This document shows positions 8,719 through 18,682 of a stretch of DNA of 38,688 nt, in pieces (within the stretch, counting starts at the first letter, position 1; each line of letters starts with the position of its first letter). This DNA comes from SLQH01 sp964612995 (GTDB lineage Bacteria > Planctomycetota > UBA11346). The stretch covers positions 1 through 38,688 of the forward strand of contig CAZTGE010000026.1 of the NCBI GenBank assembly GCA_964612995.1. Direction: 5' to 3'. The position numbers and the translations under genes are program-made. The notes under the pieces are model-generated. The model was not told where the DNA came from. It worked only from the letters and a program-made list of their open reading frames with translations, and did no database searches.

Positions 8719-9569
8719 CCGGTTCCGGAGGACCAGCCGACTGGCCGGTCAGGCAAGCGGCATTGGAGGACTGGCTGCGCCAGCGCGGGTCGGTGCTGGT
8801 GGCGTTCAGCGGCGGGGTCGACTCGAGCTACCTCGCGGCCGTGGCCCATGCGGTCCTGGGCCCGGCGATGCGGGCGGTGCACGTGACCTCGGCCTTCGTC
8901 TCCACGCGCGAGCAGGCCTTCGCGCGCGAACTGGCTGCCGGGTTGGGTCTGCCCTTCCAGGAGCTGGCGATCGACGTGCTCGCGGATCCGGTGGTCGCGG
9001 GCAACCCGCCGGATCGTTGCTATCACTGCAAGCGGCGGATCTTCGCTGCCCTGCAGGGCCTCGCCCGGGAGCTGGGCCTCGCCGGGGTGGTCGACGGCAG
9101 CCAGGCCGATGACAGCGACGAGCACCGGCCCGGCCGACGTGCGCTTCGCGAACTGGGCGTAGACAGCCCGTTGGCGCAGTGCGGTTTCACCAAGGCCGAT
9201 GTGCGCGCAGCTTCGACCGCGCGCTCTCTGCCCGGGTCGCAGCGGCCATCGATGTCGTGCCTCGCCACCCGCTTTCCCTACGACAGTCCGCTGAGCGCCG
9301 CAGGCCTGGCCCAGGTGGAACGTGTCGAGGATTTCCTCGCCGCGGCGGGCTTCGCCGACTACCGTGCGCGCCATCACGGAACGGTGGTGCGGATCGAGCT
9401 CGACCCTGCCGATCTGGCACGCGCAGTGGAACCGGAGCTGGCGCAGCGCCTGGTGCGTGCCAGCCGGCAGGCCGGCTTCGCCTTCGCCGCGCTCGACCTC
9501 GCCGGCTACCGTTCCGGCAGTTTCGACCACGCCCGCGCAGCGGCCGATCGGGAGGGGGACCATGGCTGA
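8715..9569 (+). CDS. larE: LarE-type PP-loop sulfur transferase, three-cysteine form
   Basis: The 284-residue protein has a PP-loop (AFSGGVDSSYLA, residues 30-41) for ATP binding and a C-terminal LarE domain. In lactate racemase maturation LarE adenylylates the pyridinium cofactor precursor and inserts sulfur. Some LarE use one sacrificial cysteine; others have three cysteines that hold a [4Fe-4S] cluster. Here all three are present: Cys102 and Cys105 in DRCYHCKRR and Cys182 in RPSMSCLATRFPY. No larA, larB or larC lies in the window. Instead the gene overlaps metY by four bases and bioB by eight bases, so its partner may be BioB or another sulfur acceptor rather than a nickel-pincer enzyme. 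This functional reading is inference. Confidence 0.87.
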   Translation: MTGSGGPADWPVRQAALEDWLRQRGSVLVAFSGGVDSSYLAAVAHAVLGPAMRAVHVTSAFVSTREQAFARELAAGLGLPFQELAIDVLADPVVAGNPPDRCYHCKRRIFAALQGLARELGLAGVVDGSQADDSDEHRPGRRALRELGVDSPLAQCGFTKADVRAASTARSLPGSQRPSMSCLATRFPYDSPLSAAGLAQVERVEDFLAAAGFADYRARHHGTVVRIELDPADLARAVEPELAQRLVRASRQAGFAFAALDLAGYRSGSFDHARAAADREGDHG

Positions 9570-10545
9570 ATCGATGGTGGACGCAGTCGTGAGCAGCGGT
9601 CGCGGGGTCGACCGCGACGCCGCTCTGGAGCTGGCCGACGCGGCCTGGCCATTGAGCACGGTGTTGCACGCGGCGAGGACCATCCGCGAGGCCTTCCACG
9701 GCGAGCGGGTCCGGCGGTGCGCGATCATCAACGCCCGTTCCGGTGCGTGCAGCGAGGACTGTCGGTTCTGCGCCCAGAGCGTGCACCATCCCACCGACGC
9801 CGCGGTGTTCCCGCTCACCGATCGAGGGACCCTGATCGCGGCCGCTCGCCGCGCGCGCGAGGCCGACGTCTCCTGCTTCGGCATCGTCACCGCCGGGCGC
9901 AAGCCGGGCGCAGAAGAGCTGGCTGAGATCGCCGCGCACGTGCGTGCCTGCCGCGAGCTCGGCTTGCGCGGGGTCGGCGTGTCGCTGGGGATCCTCGATC
10001 GCGCCGAGCTGTGCGCGCTCAAACAGGCGGGGGTGAACCACTACAACCACAATCTCGAGACCTCGCGGCGCTTCTATCCGCAGATCTGCACCACCCACAG
10101 CTGGGACGAGCGCTACCAGACCGTGGCCGACGCCCTCGCGGAGGGGCTGGAGGTCTGTTCCGGCGGTATATTCGGTCTCGGCGAGAGCTGGGAGGACCGC
10201 ATCGACATGGCGCTGGCATTGCGTGAACTCGGGGTGCGCCGGGTGCCGATGAACTTCCTCGTGCCGGTCGCGGGCACACCGCTCGGACAGCGTGAGCCGC
10301 TGAGCGCCGAGGAAGCACTGCGCATCCTCGCCATCTACCGCCATCTGCTGCCTCGCGCCGATCTGAGCGTGTGCGGCGGGCGACCGCAGACCTTCGGCGC
10401 GCAGCAGGAACGCGCTTTCGCTGCCGGCGCCACCGGCCTGATGACCGGCGATTACCTCACCACCAGCGGCTTCGGCTATGACGAGGACCTGGCCATGCTC
10501 CGGCGCCTCGGTCTGCGCTGCGAGTGCGACGCGGCGAGCGGCTGA
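9562..10545 (+). CDS. bioB: Biotin synthase with altered auxiliary-cluster ligands
   Basis: A radical SAM enzyme (327 residues) that inserts sulfur into dethiobiotin. The radical SAM cysteines are Cys63, Cys67 and Cys70 (ACSEDCRFCAQS). YNHNLETS, VCSGGIFGLGES and TGDYLTT are family motifs. Against E. coli BioB from memory, auxiliary-cluster ligands Cys97 and Cys188 correspond to Cys105 and Cys199, and Arg260 to Arg274. E. coli Cys128 aligns without gaps to Gly139. A new cysteine, Cys271, stands three residues before the arginine. This suggests a different auxiliary cluster, as in the non-E. coli-type BioB of strict anaerobes. GGGAGGGG precedes the ATG; the start lies inside larE. No other biotin genes are in the window. 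Confidence 0.93.
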   Translation: MAESMVDAVVSSGRGVDRDAALELADAAWPLSTVLHAARTIREAFHGERVRRCAIINARSGACSEDCRFCAQSVHHPTDAAVFPLTDRGTLIAAARRAREADVSCFGIVTAGRKPGAEELAEIAAHVRACRELGLRGVGVSLGILDRAELCALKQAGVNHYNHNLETSRRFYPQICTTHSWDERYQTVADALAEGLEVCSGGIFGLGESWEDRIDMALALRELGVRRVPMNFLVPVAGTPLGQREPLSAEEALRILAIYRHLLPRADLSVCGGRPQTFGAQQERAFAAGATGLMTGDYLTTSGFGYDEDLAMLRRLGLRCECDAASG

Positions 10546-10563
10546 AACCGCAGGGCGTCGGGA

Positions 10564-12354
10564 TCAGACCGACGTTTCCTGCGCGTCGGATCCGAGATCC
10601 GTGTTGCAGAGCGGCAGTTCGAGGATGAAGCAGCTGCCCTTGCCGAGCTCGCTCTCGACCCGCACCGAACCGCCGTGGGCGAGGGCGACGTGCTTGACGA
10701 TCGCCAGGCCGAGGCCGGTGCCGCCCTTGGCGCGCGAGCGGTCGCGGTCGATGCGGTAGAAACGTTGGAATATGCGCTCGCGATGCGCGCGGGCGATGCC
10801 CGGCCCATGGTCGGTGACCCGGAACACGGCACGGTCGTTCGCGCGGCACAGGCGCACCTCGGCCCGACCGCCGGCCTCGCCGTATTTGAGCGCGTTCTCG
10901 ATCAGGTTGGCCAGGGCCTGTCGGATGCCTTCGCGGTCGGCCTCGATCTGCAGACCGGGTTCGATGGTGCAGGCGAGCTCCAGTCCACTCTCGCTGGCGC
11001 GTTCGCGCCAGAAGGCGGTGATCTCCTCGAGCAGGGCGCTGCAGTCGAAACAGGCGACCTCGCGCACGGGGCCTTCGCGTTCGAGGCGGGAGATGGTCAG
11101 CAGGTCGCGGGTGAGATCGATCAGCCGTTCGCTCTGGGCGATGGCGCTGCGCAGGAAGGTGCGGCGCTGATCACGGTCCATGTCCTCGTCGTCGAGCAAG
11201 GTGTCGAGCCGGCCGAGGATCGCGGTCAGCGGCGTCTTGAGTTCGTGGCTGACGTCGGCGATGAAGTCGCGGCGCACCGCTTCGAGACGGCGGATCTCGG
11301 TGATGTCGTGCAGCACCGCCACCGCCCCGATCACTGTCTGTTCCTGGTTGCGCACGGGTTGGGCGGTCATCATCAGGTGCCGTCCGCCGTCGGCGGCGTG
11401 GATCACCACCTCATCGGTGGTCGGTGCGCCGCTGCTCAGGGCCTGACCCAGCGCGCGAGGGATCTCGGTGATGCGGCACAGCTCCCAGATCGGCCGCGCT
11501 TCGGGATCGCCGAGCTCGTTGGTGGCATCGATCACCATGCGTGCGGCCTGATTGAGATACAGCACCCGCTCGCGGTCGTCGATCGCGATCACGCCTTCGA
11601 TCATGCTGCCGATCACCGCCTGGATCGTATTGCGTTCGGCTGCGATCCGTTCCATGCGCGCGGCGAGTTCGGTGGTCATGGCGTTGAAGGAACGCGCGAG
11701 AGAGCCAAGCTCGTCGCGTCGGGCCAGCGGCAGTGAGCGCGGGGCCCGTCCGGCGGCGACGTCTTCGGCGCAGCGGCTGATGCGGCGCAGCGGCTGGGCG
11801 ATCAGCCAGGCGAGCCAGACGGCCAGCGCGAGCGAGACCGCCAGGGCGCCGAGCGAGAAGCCCAACAGCAAGCGACGCGAGGTGCGGACGTGTTCGCGGA
11901 TGCGCGCGAGCGGCAGCGCGCTGCGGATCCACCCGCCGGAGGCCAGCGGCAGCGCGAGGTACATGGTGTCGAAGCCCGAGGTGTCGCTGTAGCGCACCGA
12001 GGAGCCGAAGCCGGTGGCCGCGGCCTGGCGCAGTTCGGGACGGTCGGCGTGGTTCTCCATCGTCGCCGGATCGTGGATCGTGTCCGCGATGACGCTGCCA
12101 TCGGCGGCGACCAGGGTCAGCCGATGCCCGGTCCGCGCCGCGATGCGCTCGAGGGGCGCGCGCAGCGCTGGCGTGGTGTCCTGATCCGCGAGCAGCGCCT
12201 GGAGCGTGCTGGCACTGGCGTGCAGTTCGCTGGCGATGCCGTTTCGCACTTCGTTGGCCAGGCGGTGCGAAGCGAGGCCGGTGAGCACGGCCGCGGTGAG
12301 CGAGGTCAGCAGGACGAAGGCCAGCACCAGTCGGGTGGCGAATGAGGCGATCAC
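10564..12354 (-). CDS. phoR: PhoR-like membrane sensor histidine kinase
   Basis: The 596-residue kinase has transmembrane helices at about 7-28 and 163-186 flanking a periplasmic sensor loop of roughly 130 residues. HAMP follows at about 187-240, then PAS at about 245-355, and HisKA with the phosphoacceptor in DVSHELKTPLTAI (His370). The HATPase C-terminus shows NLIENALKYG, DHGPGIA, FQRFYR and GGTGLGLAIVKH. This is the full PhoR arrangement; the periplasmic loop is longer than the near-absent one of E. coli PhoR. It starts with GTG overlapping the phoB stop (GTGA). Divergent placement from a Na/Pi symporter and PhoU-like gene supports a role in phosphate sensing. Confidence 0.9.
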   Translation of the reverse strand: MIASFATRLVLAFVLLTSLTAAVLTGLASHRLANEVRNGIASELHASASTLQALLADQDTTPALRAPLERIAARTGHRLTLVAADGSVIADTIHDPATMENHADRPELRQAAATGFGSSVRYSDTSGFDTMYLALPLASGGWIRSALPLARIREHVRTSRRLLLGFSLGALAVSLALAVWLAWLIAQPLRRISRCAEDVAAGRAPRSLPLARRDELGSLARSFNAMTTELAARMERIAAERNTIQAVIGSMIEGVIAIDDRERVLYLNQAARMVIDATNELGDPEARPIWELCRITEIPRALGQALSSGAPTTDEVVIHAADGGRHLMMTAQPVRNQEQTVIGAVAVLHDITEIRRLEAVRRDFIADVSHELKTPLTAILGRLDTLLDDEDMDRDQRRTFLRSAIAQSERLIDLTRDLLTISRLEREGPVREVACFDCSALLEEITAFWRERASESGLELACTIEPGLQIEADREGIRQALANLIENALKYGEAGGRAEVRLCRANDRAVFRVTDHGPGIARAHRERIFQRFYRIDRDRSRAKGGTGLGLAIVKHVALAHGGSVRVESELGKGSCFILELPLCNTDLGSDAQETSV

Positions 12355-13049
12355 AGCGCGGTGGACTCTCGTGCGAGGCGGTAGCCGTGGCCACGGACCG
12401 TCTCCAGCAGTCCGGCATGCTCATCGAGCTTGCGGCGGATGGCGAGGATGTGCACGTCGATGGTCCGTGGCTCGGCCAAGGCCTGTTCGCCGTGGGCGGC
12501 ACGCAGGATCTCTTCGCGGCTGACGGTGGCACCGGGGTGTGAGCACATGTGCAGCAGGATGCGGTACTCGGTCGCGGTCAGGTCGAGCGCTTCGCCCTCG
12601 CAGTAGGCGATGTGGGCGGCGCGGTCGATGGTCAGCGGGCCGTGGATCACGGTGTCGGTGCGCGTGGCGCGAGGTCGGGCCCGCCGCAGCAGGGCTTTGG
12701 CCCGAGCCACCAGTTCGCGGGGGCGGAAGGGTTTGGCGAGGTAGTCGTCGGCGCCCATGCCGAAGCCGACGACCAGATCGGTCTCGTCGCTCTTGGCGGT
12801 GACGATGAGTACCGGCAGATCGTGCAGCCGCGGGTGGGCGCGGATCCAGCGACAGATCTCCAGCCCGCCGCGCCCCGGTAGCATCAGATCGAGGATGGCC
12901 AGGTCGACCGGGCCCCGATCGAGTGCTCGCTGTCCGTTGGCTCCATCGGCGAAGCAGTCGACGCCGATGTGTTCGCGGCGGAGATTGAAGGCGATCACCT
13001 CGCTGATGTCCGGATCGTCCTCGACGAGGATCACGTTATGGGTGGTCAC
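12351..13049 (-). CDS. phoB: PhoB-like OmpR-family response regulator
   Basis: A 232-residue response regulator. The receiver domain (about 1-120) has the acidic pair Asp11/Asp12, phosphoacceptor Asp54 (ILDLMLPG), Thr84 and Lys106 (LAKPFRPREL). A winged-helix OmpR/PhoB domain (about 135-230) includes DLTATEYRILLHMCSHPG, REEILRAAHG and RTIDVHILAIRRKL and ends with VRGHGYRL. Initiation is at GTG, with GGGAGGACC just upstream. It is the first gene of the phoBR pair and is divergent from the Na/Pi symporter gene, which it presumably activates when phosphate is scarce. Confidence 0.92.
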   Translation of the reverse strand: MTTHNVILVEDDPDISEVIAFNLRREHIGVDCFADGANGQRALDRGPVDLAILDLMLPGRGGLEICRWIRAHPRLHDLPVLIVTAKSDETDLVVGFGMGADDYLAKPFRPRELVARAKALLRRARPRATRTDTVIHGPLTIDRAAHIAYCEGEALDLTATEYRILLHMCSHPGATVSREEILRAAHGEQALAEPRTIDVHILAIRRKLDEHAGLLETVRGHGYRLARESTAL

Positions 13050-13374
13050 CCGGTCCTCCCGCTGCTATGGCTCGTCTGAATGTTCCCGCGCACGCCGGGG
13101 TGTCCTGGCACCGGGCGCGCGACAGTCCATCCGGATCCCGTCGCGGCTCGACACACGCAGCGTCCGCTGCCCTGCTGCGTGTGCGCGCAGCGACAAGCAA
13201 GATGAAGATCGGGTTAATCTTCGTCTGGCCCGATCGCGGGTCAAGCTGATCTAAGAGCAATACAACAAAGGTGTTAAGCCACTGCCGGCTGAGCGCTGGC
13301 GTGTGAACGGCGAATTAAGACGGCATGAAGGGGGGTCGCAATAGCATCCGTCACAACATGGGAAAGGGCAGCGC
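13050..13374. other. Divergent phoB / Na-Pi symporter control region
   Basis: These 325 bases carry no credible gene. Bases 13185-13370 are clearly poorer in G+C than the surroundings, as expected for a promoter region. A small hairpin GAAGAT-(7 bases)-ATCTTC lies at 13204-13222. No PhoB box close to the E. coli consensus (paired GTCA-type halves 11 bases apart) could be made out on either strand, and no clear -35/-10 pair stands out. Confidence 0.5.
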
Positions 13375-14712
13375 ATGACCCAACCATCCCTCGGGCCGAT
13401 CGAACCTGAGGTCGGTACTCCACTCTGGCGCAAGGCGCTGGTGTTCCTCGCGGTGGTCGGGCTGGTCTACCTGCTGATCCTCGCTGTCGGCATGATGAGC
13501 GGCGGCTTCAAGGGTGCGGCGGGGGGCAAGGCGGCGGCCAGGGGACTGCTCGGTGGCCTCGGCGGCAACCCGCTTCTCGGCCTGGTGCTCGGCATCTTCG
13601 CCACCGCCGTGGTCCAGTCCTCCTCGACGGTGACCTCGGTCATCGTCGGCCTGGTGGCCAGCGGCCTGAGCGTGCACGCGGCGGTACCGATGATCATGGG
13701 CGCGAACATCGGCACCGCGGTGACCAACACGCTGGTGAGCCTGGCGCACGTCACCCGGCCCGAGGAGTTCAAGCGCGCCTTCGCCGCGGCCACAGTCCAT
13801 GACATGTTCAACTTCCTCGCGGTGATCATCTTCCTCACCATCGAGGTGGTGGTGTCGTGGGTGTCCCCCAACGGCCAAGGCATGCTCGAGATGCTCACCG
13901 GCTGGATGACCGCGAGCATGAATGGCGACGGGGGCATGGGTGGTTCGGTCAAGAACGTCAACGTGATCAAGGCGAGCATCAAGCCGGTCATCGGGCTGTT
14001 CTTCGCTTACGATTTCAAGGCCGGCACGGGTAGCGGGTTGTTCTACATGCTCTTCGGGCGCATCGGCGGCGGTATCGCCCTGGTCCTGCTCGCTCTGCCG
14101 ACCATCTTCACCTCGATCCTGGTGCTCGGCAAGGTCTTGCGGGCACACCTGATCGGGCGGGTCGAACGCGTTTTCAATGCCGCGCTCGGGCGCGGACCGA
14201 TCACCGGCATCGCTTCGGGCGCGTTGATCACCGCCTTCGTCCAGAGCTCCTCCACCACCACCAGTCTGGTGGTGCCGATGGCCGGAGCGGGGGTGCTCAA
14301 GCTCGAGAAGATCTTCCCCTTCACTCTGGGCGCGAACATCGGCACCACCTTCACCGCCCTGCTCGCCTCGCTCGCCGGCGGCGACGATCCGGTCAAGGCG
14401 CAGGCGGCGGTGCAGATCGCGTTGGTGCATCTCTGCTTCAACGTCCTCGCCACGGCGTTGATCTACGGGGTGCCCGTGCTGCGAATCATTCCGCTCGCCG
14501 GCGCCCGCGGTCTGTCCGAGCTGGCGGTGCGGCGCAAATCCTTGGCCATCGGCTATGTCATCGGTACCTACTTCCTCCTGCCCCTGGCCCTGCTCGGCAT
14601 CTCGCGGATGACTGGTTGGGGCCGGCAGGCGCAGGCAGACGCCCCCGCCCCCGCCGCGCCGGCGTCGGATGCTCCGGCCGGATCCCACGAGCCCGCAACG
14701 GGAGATCAGTGA
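13375..14712 (+). CDS. Sodium-dependent phosphate symporter (NptA/SLC34 type)
   Basis: A 445-residue polytopic protein that imports inorganic phosphate with sodium. The two inverted Na/Pi cotransporter repeats carry the diagnostic QSSST motifs at residues 81-85 (VVQSSSTVTSVIVG) and 290-294 (FVQSSSTTTSLVV). Each is followed by a GANIGT motif (MGANIGTAVTN and LGANIGTTFTA). About eight to nine hydrophobic helices are visible. The C-terminal tail is a low-complexity Ala/Pro stretch. It lacks the fused PhoU domain found in YjbB-type relatives; instead the next gene, overlapping by one base, encodes a separate PhoU-like protein. Control by the divergent PhoBR is likely. Confidence 0.93.
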   Translation: MTQPSLGPIEPEVGTPLWRKALVFLAVVGLVYLLILAVGMMSGGFKGAAGGKAAARGLLGGLGGNPLLGLVLGIFATAVVQSSSTVTSVIVGLVASGLSVHAAVPMIMGANIGTAVTNTLVSLAHVTRPEEFKRAFAAATVHDMFNFLAVIIFLTIEVVVSWVSPNGQGMLEMLTGWMTASMNGDGGMGGSVKNVNVIKASIKPVIGLFFAYDFKAGTGSGLFYMLFGRIGGGIALVLLALPTIFTSILVLGKVLRAHLIGRVERVFNAALGRGPITGIASGALITAFVQSSSTTTSLVVPMAGAGVLKLEKIFPFTLGANIGTTFTALLASLAGGDDPVKAQAAVQIALVHLCFNVLATALIYGVPVLRIIPLAGARGLSELAVRRKSLAIGYVIGTYFLLPLALLGISRMTGWGRQAQADAPAPAAPASDAPAGSHEPATGDQ

Positions 14713-15422
14713 TGTTCGAAGTCCTCAAGGCCCTGTTCGGCAGCGACGGTCGGACCCTGCTCGAGGAGGCCTGGGAACGCTTCCTGAGCATGCTCGACGC
14801 CGCTGCCGATCTGCTCGAGCGCGGCGCCCCGGTCGTGCTGGCCGCCGAACACGACCCGGAGTTGAGGGATCTGGCGCGCTCGACCGACAAGGAGAGCAAT
14901 CGCGAAGAGCGTGAGATCCGCAAGCTGCTGGTCGAGCACCTCGCCTTCGATCCGGGGCACGGCATCCCCTGCCTGGTGCTGATGTCGGTGGCCAAGGATG
15001 CCGAACGGATGGTCGACGAGTGCCGCGCTCTGCTCGCGCTCGACACCGAGCTGGACGAGCCGGTGCCCGAAGCCTACCGCAGCGAGGTGCGCGAACGGGT
15101 GCAGGCTGTGCTGGAGGTCCTGCGGCGGGTCCGTACGGTGATCGCCGAGCGCGATCGCGCCGGGGCACTGGCGGTGGTCGAGGAAGAGAAGCCGTTCAAT
15201 GCCGCTGTCGCCGCGGTGCAGAAGCACATTCTCGCCGATGCCGGAATCGACCTGCGACGGGGGGTTCTGACGTACCAGGCCCTGGCCGGGATCATCCGCA
15301 TCCGGGCCCATCTGGGCAACATCGCCAGTGCGGTGGTGATGCCGGTGCACCGCATCGACTTCGCCAAGCAACGCTACGTCGATGAGGCACGCCAGGACCT
15401 GGAGGACAGCGGCGCGGAGTGA
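14712..15422 (+). CDS. PhoU-domain protein (DUF47-like) partner of the phosphate symporter
   Basis: A 236-residue, nearly all-helical soluble protein with the charge pattern of PhoU/DUF47 helical bundles. A run such as DLARSTDKESNREEREIRK corresponds to the acidic metal-binding helix of PhoU repeats, and HLGNIASAVVMPVHRIDF lies in the second half. PhoU-type proteins restrain phosphate uptake and phosphate signalling, here probably acting on the symporter encoded immediately upstream. The stop and start share one base (TGATG) and GGGAGA precedes the ATG. The assignment rests on pattern and context more than on a single decisive motif. Confidence 0.8.
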   Translation: MFEVLKALFGSDGRTLLEEAWERFLSMLDAAADLLERGAPVVLAAEHDPELRDLARSTDKESNREEREIRKLLVEHLAFDPGHGIPCLVLMSVAKDAERMVDECRALLALDTELDEPVPEAYRSEVRERVQAVLEVLRRVRTVIAERDRAGALAVVEEEKPFNAAVAAVQKHILADAGIDLRRGVLTYQALAGIIRIRAHLGNIASAVVMPVHRIDFAKQRYVDEARQDLEDSGAE

Positions 15423-15440
15423 TCGGCTGCCACGACCGGC

Positions 15441-16121
15441 TCAGGGCGCGGCGAATACGTGGATCATGGTCAGGTACAGCCCCACGGCGATGAGCAGGTA
15501 GCCGCTGCCGTGCGCGAGGCGTTGGCTGAAACCGGTCGGCCCATCGCGCAAACGCTCAACCCAGCGGCTACCGCCGCTGATCAGCGCGGCGAGGACCAGC
15601 ACCGGCAGGCCGCTGCCGATCGCGAAGCAGATCGGCAGGATCACCGCGCCGCCGCTGGCCACGACCATCGGTATCAGCGTGCCGAGGAACAGGGCCGCCG
15701 AAGCCGGGCAGAAGGCCAGGGCCAGCAGCACGCCGAAGACGTAGGCTCCGACCAGGCCACGCCGTCGCTCGCCGAGGCGCGCGCCGATGTGCGCGCGCAG
15801 CGTCGTGCCGCCGGGCAGGCGGATCAGCCCGGCGCTGAGCATCCCGGCGAGGATCAGCAGCGGGCCGAGCAGGAGATTGGCCCCGTAGGCGATGGCATCG
15901 ATCGAACCCAGTGCCCGCGCTGCGAGCAGGCCGAGGGTGAGGTAGGTGGTGATCAGGCCGGCGGTATAGGCCAGGGCGCAGAGCAACGCGCGCCGGCTGC
16001 TGCCGCCCCAGCCGGTGACCAGGCACAGCGCGGCGAGGTTGATCGCCAGGGGACAGGGGTGGACCGCCATCAGCAGGCCGAGGCCGAGCGCGGCGGCGGC
16101 GTCGAGTAGTTGCGGCTCCAT
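15441..16121 (-). CDS. CcdA/DsbD-like permease resembling ArsG
   Basis: A 226-residue membrane protein with about six helices. It starts with a helix containing AVHPCPLAINLAA, the HPCPLA-type motif of the ArsG branch of the cytochrome c biogenesis/DsbD transmembrane family. Helix 4 contains LALAFCPASAALFLG, the second conserved Cys-Pro of the CcdA repeat. Such proteins either pass thiol reducing power across the membrane or, for ArsG, export trivalent aromatic arsenicals. Its start overlaps by one base the stop of a gene whose C-terminal domain is ArsF-like. That pairing matches the arsF-arsG arrangement and strengthens the call. A thiol-redox function is the alternative. Confidence 0.75.
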   Translation of the reverse strand: MEPQLLDAAAALGLGLLMAVHPCPLAINLAALCLVTGWGGSSRRALLCALAYTAGLITTYLTLGLLAARALGSIDAIAYGANLLLGPLLILAGMLSAGLIRLPGGTTLRAHIGARLGERRRGLVGAYVFGVLLALAFCPASAALFLGTLIPMVVASGGAVILPICFAIGSGLPVLVLAALISGGSRWVERLRDGPTGFSQRLAHGSGYLLIAVGLYLTMIHVFAAP

Positions 16122-17524
16122 CACTCGGCCTTGAGCGCGGTGTCGATCGCGGTGCGCAGTGAGCGCGCCAGGGCATCCGGGTCGGTGTCGAGCACCGTGG
16201 CGGTCGAATCGGCGATCACCGTCTCGTCGACCTGCTCGCCGTCCGCGACCCGCACCACCACCAGCATCGCGAGCGCGACCAGCCGATAGCGTTCGCGCAG
16301 GGAGCGGTAGCGCGGTTGTTGATAGGGGACCACCGTGAAGGCGAGCCGGTTCGCGGCGCGTGCTGCGGCGAAATCCTCGCGGACCACGCGGCGTGCGACG
16401 TCCTCCAGCACCCGACAGGGCTCGCAGTCCTGGTCGCCCTTGAGCAGGCACACCAGCACGCAGTCCTCGGCGGGCAACGCCACTGCTGTGGCGAGGTCGG
16501 CATCGGCATCCGGCGCGCTTGACCGGGCGTACACGCGCAGGCCGGTGACCACCAGCGCCGCCGCGACCACCGAGAGCAGACCCCAGCGCAGGAGGAACCG
16601 GCTCCACGCCACACGCGCCGGCACGCGCAGGCGTTCGCGCACCCGCGAGCGCAGCGCGTCGTCGATCTGTGCCGCCGCCGGGTCGTCGCCCCGTGGCTCA
16701 CCATCGAAGGCGAAGGCGGTGCGCACCCGCTCGGCTTCTGGAGGGGAGATCCGCCGCGCCTCGAGCAGCCCGGCTGCGACCAGGGCGTAGGCCTGTCCGA
16801 CGGCGGCGCTGGGACAACAGCCGAAGGTATCGGCCGGGTCGGTGCCGGTGAGCTCGAAATACGGACGGCGCGCATCGATGGTTCTGCGCAGCTGGCGTGC
16901 GAGCGGTTCGCCGATGTCCGCGAGCGCATCCAGGTCCGGCTCGCGTCGCGGCTGCGGCAACAGTGGCGGCAGCGGTGTGCTCGCGGGGTGGACCCCGGCC
17001 GTAGCCAGCTGTGCGAGCGTCGCTGGCGCGGTGGCCGCGCCGGCGTAGGCAGCGGGCAGATCGAGCGCGAGGCCGGCGGCGCGCAGAGGATCCGCCCGTT
17101 CGGCCTCGAGGCGCAGCGCCACGCCGCGGCGCAGGACACGGCCGTCGTCGAGCAGCAGGGCAGGGTGGGGCCCGGCGTAGATGATGGCGCGTTGCACTGC
17201 GGCGGGCGTTGCGGCAGGAGCCGTCGCAGTGGTCCGGTCGGGTGCGTCGTCCGGCAGCAGCGCCCGGGCGCCGGGGGGCGTCGTGGGCTGCGCGTGTTCC
17301 GGCAGCAGGTGGATCTCGATCTCGTCCGCGGTGCGCGTGAGCAGGATGGCCGTGCAGCCGGCTGCTTCGAGCTGGGTGAGGATCCGCGCCAGGGCCGGCA
17401 GCCGGACCCGACAACGCGCCTGACGCCCATGGCGCACCGCCTCCAGCGCCCGGGTGTGCTCGGCCGGGTCGTCGGCGACGAAGACCAGCGGGTCGTCGTG
17501 GTGCTCTGCGGCGGCGTCGCCCAT
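16121..17524 (-). CDS. Membrane-anchored ArsF-like thioredoxin-fold protein with novel N-terminal half
   Basis: The 467-residue protein has three parts. Residues 1-300 form a soluble Ala/Arg-rich region without a family I can name; it contains FGCCPSAAVGQAYALVAAGLLEARR at about 234-258, which looks helix-turn-helix-like. One transmembrane helix lies at about 311-329 (WGLLSVVAAALVVTGLRVY). Residues 340-467 resemble the ArsF family: a thioredoxin-type Cys-x2-Cys (Cys367-Cys370 in GDQDCEPCRVLE), a VVPYQQPR segment and a beta strand ALAMLVVVRVADGEQV. The arrangement puts the CXXC domain outside the cytoplasm and the unknown half inside. The gene is followed, with a one-base overlap, by the ArsG-like permease. 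Fusion of ArsF to such an N-terminal region looks unusual. Confidence 0.65.
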   Translation of the reverse strand: MGDAAAEHHDDPLVFVADDPAEHTRALEAVRHGRQARCRVRLPALARILTQLEAAGCTAILLTRTADEIEIHLLPEHAQPTTPPGARALLPDDAPDRTTATAPAATPAAVQRAIIYAGPHPALLLDDGRVLRRGVALRLEAERADPLRAAGLALDLPAAYAGAATAPATLAQLATAGVHPASTPLPPLLPQPRREPDLDALADIGEPLARQLRRTIDARRPYFELTGTDPADTFGCCPSAAVGQAYALVAAGLLEARRISPPEAERVRTAFAFDGEPRGDDPAAAQIDDALRSRVRERLRVPARVAWSRFLLRWGLLSVVAAALVVTGLRVYARSSAPDADADLATAVALPAEDCVLVCLLKGDQDCEPCRVLEDVARRVVREDFAAARAANRLAFTVVPYQQPRYRSLRERYRLVALAMLVVVRVADGEQVDETVIADSTATVLDTDPDALARSLRTAIDTALKAE

Positions 17525-17572
17525 GCCGGATACTGGGGCCAGCCGGGGCGCGATACAAGGCGCGCCCCGGCG

Positions 17573-18682
<1,110 letters not shown>

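Noticed and set aside
8715..9569. Lactate racemase (nickel-pincer) maturation locus
   Set aside because: Only larE is present; no larA, larB or larC. The gene overlaps metY and bioB instead.
13067..13249. Small 60-codon gene in the pho control region
   Set aside because: No ribosome site, no hydrophobic or conserved pattern, and it spans the G+C-poor control segment.
13050..13374. PhoB binding box in the divergent region
   Set aside because: GTCA-like half sites exist singly (for example near 13241 and 13349), but no pair with 11-base spacing was found on either strand.
13351..14688. Open frame opposite the Na/Pi symporter
   Set aside because: Extreme His/Asp/Arg/Gly composition without motifs; the sense strand has both QSSST repeats.
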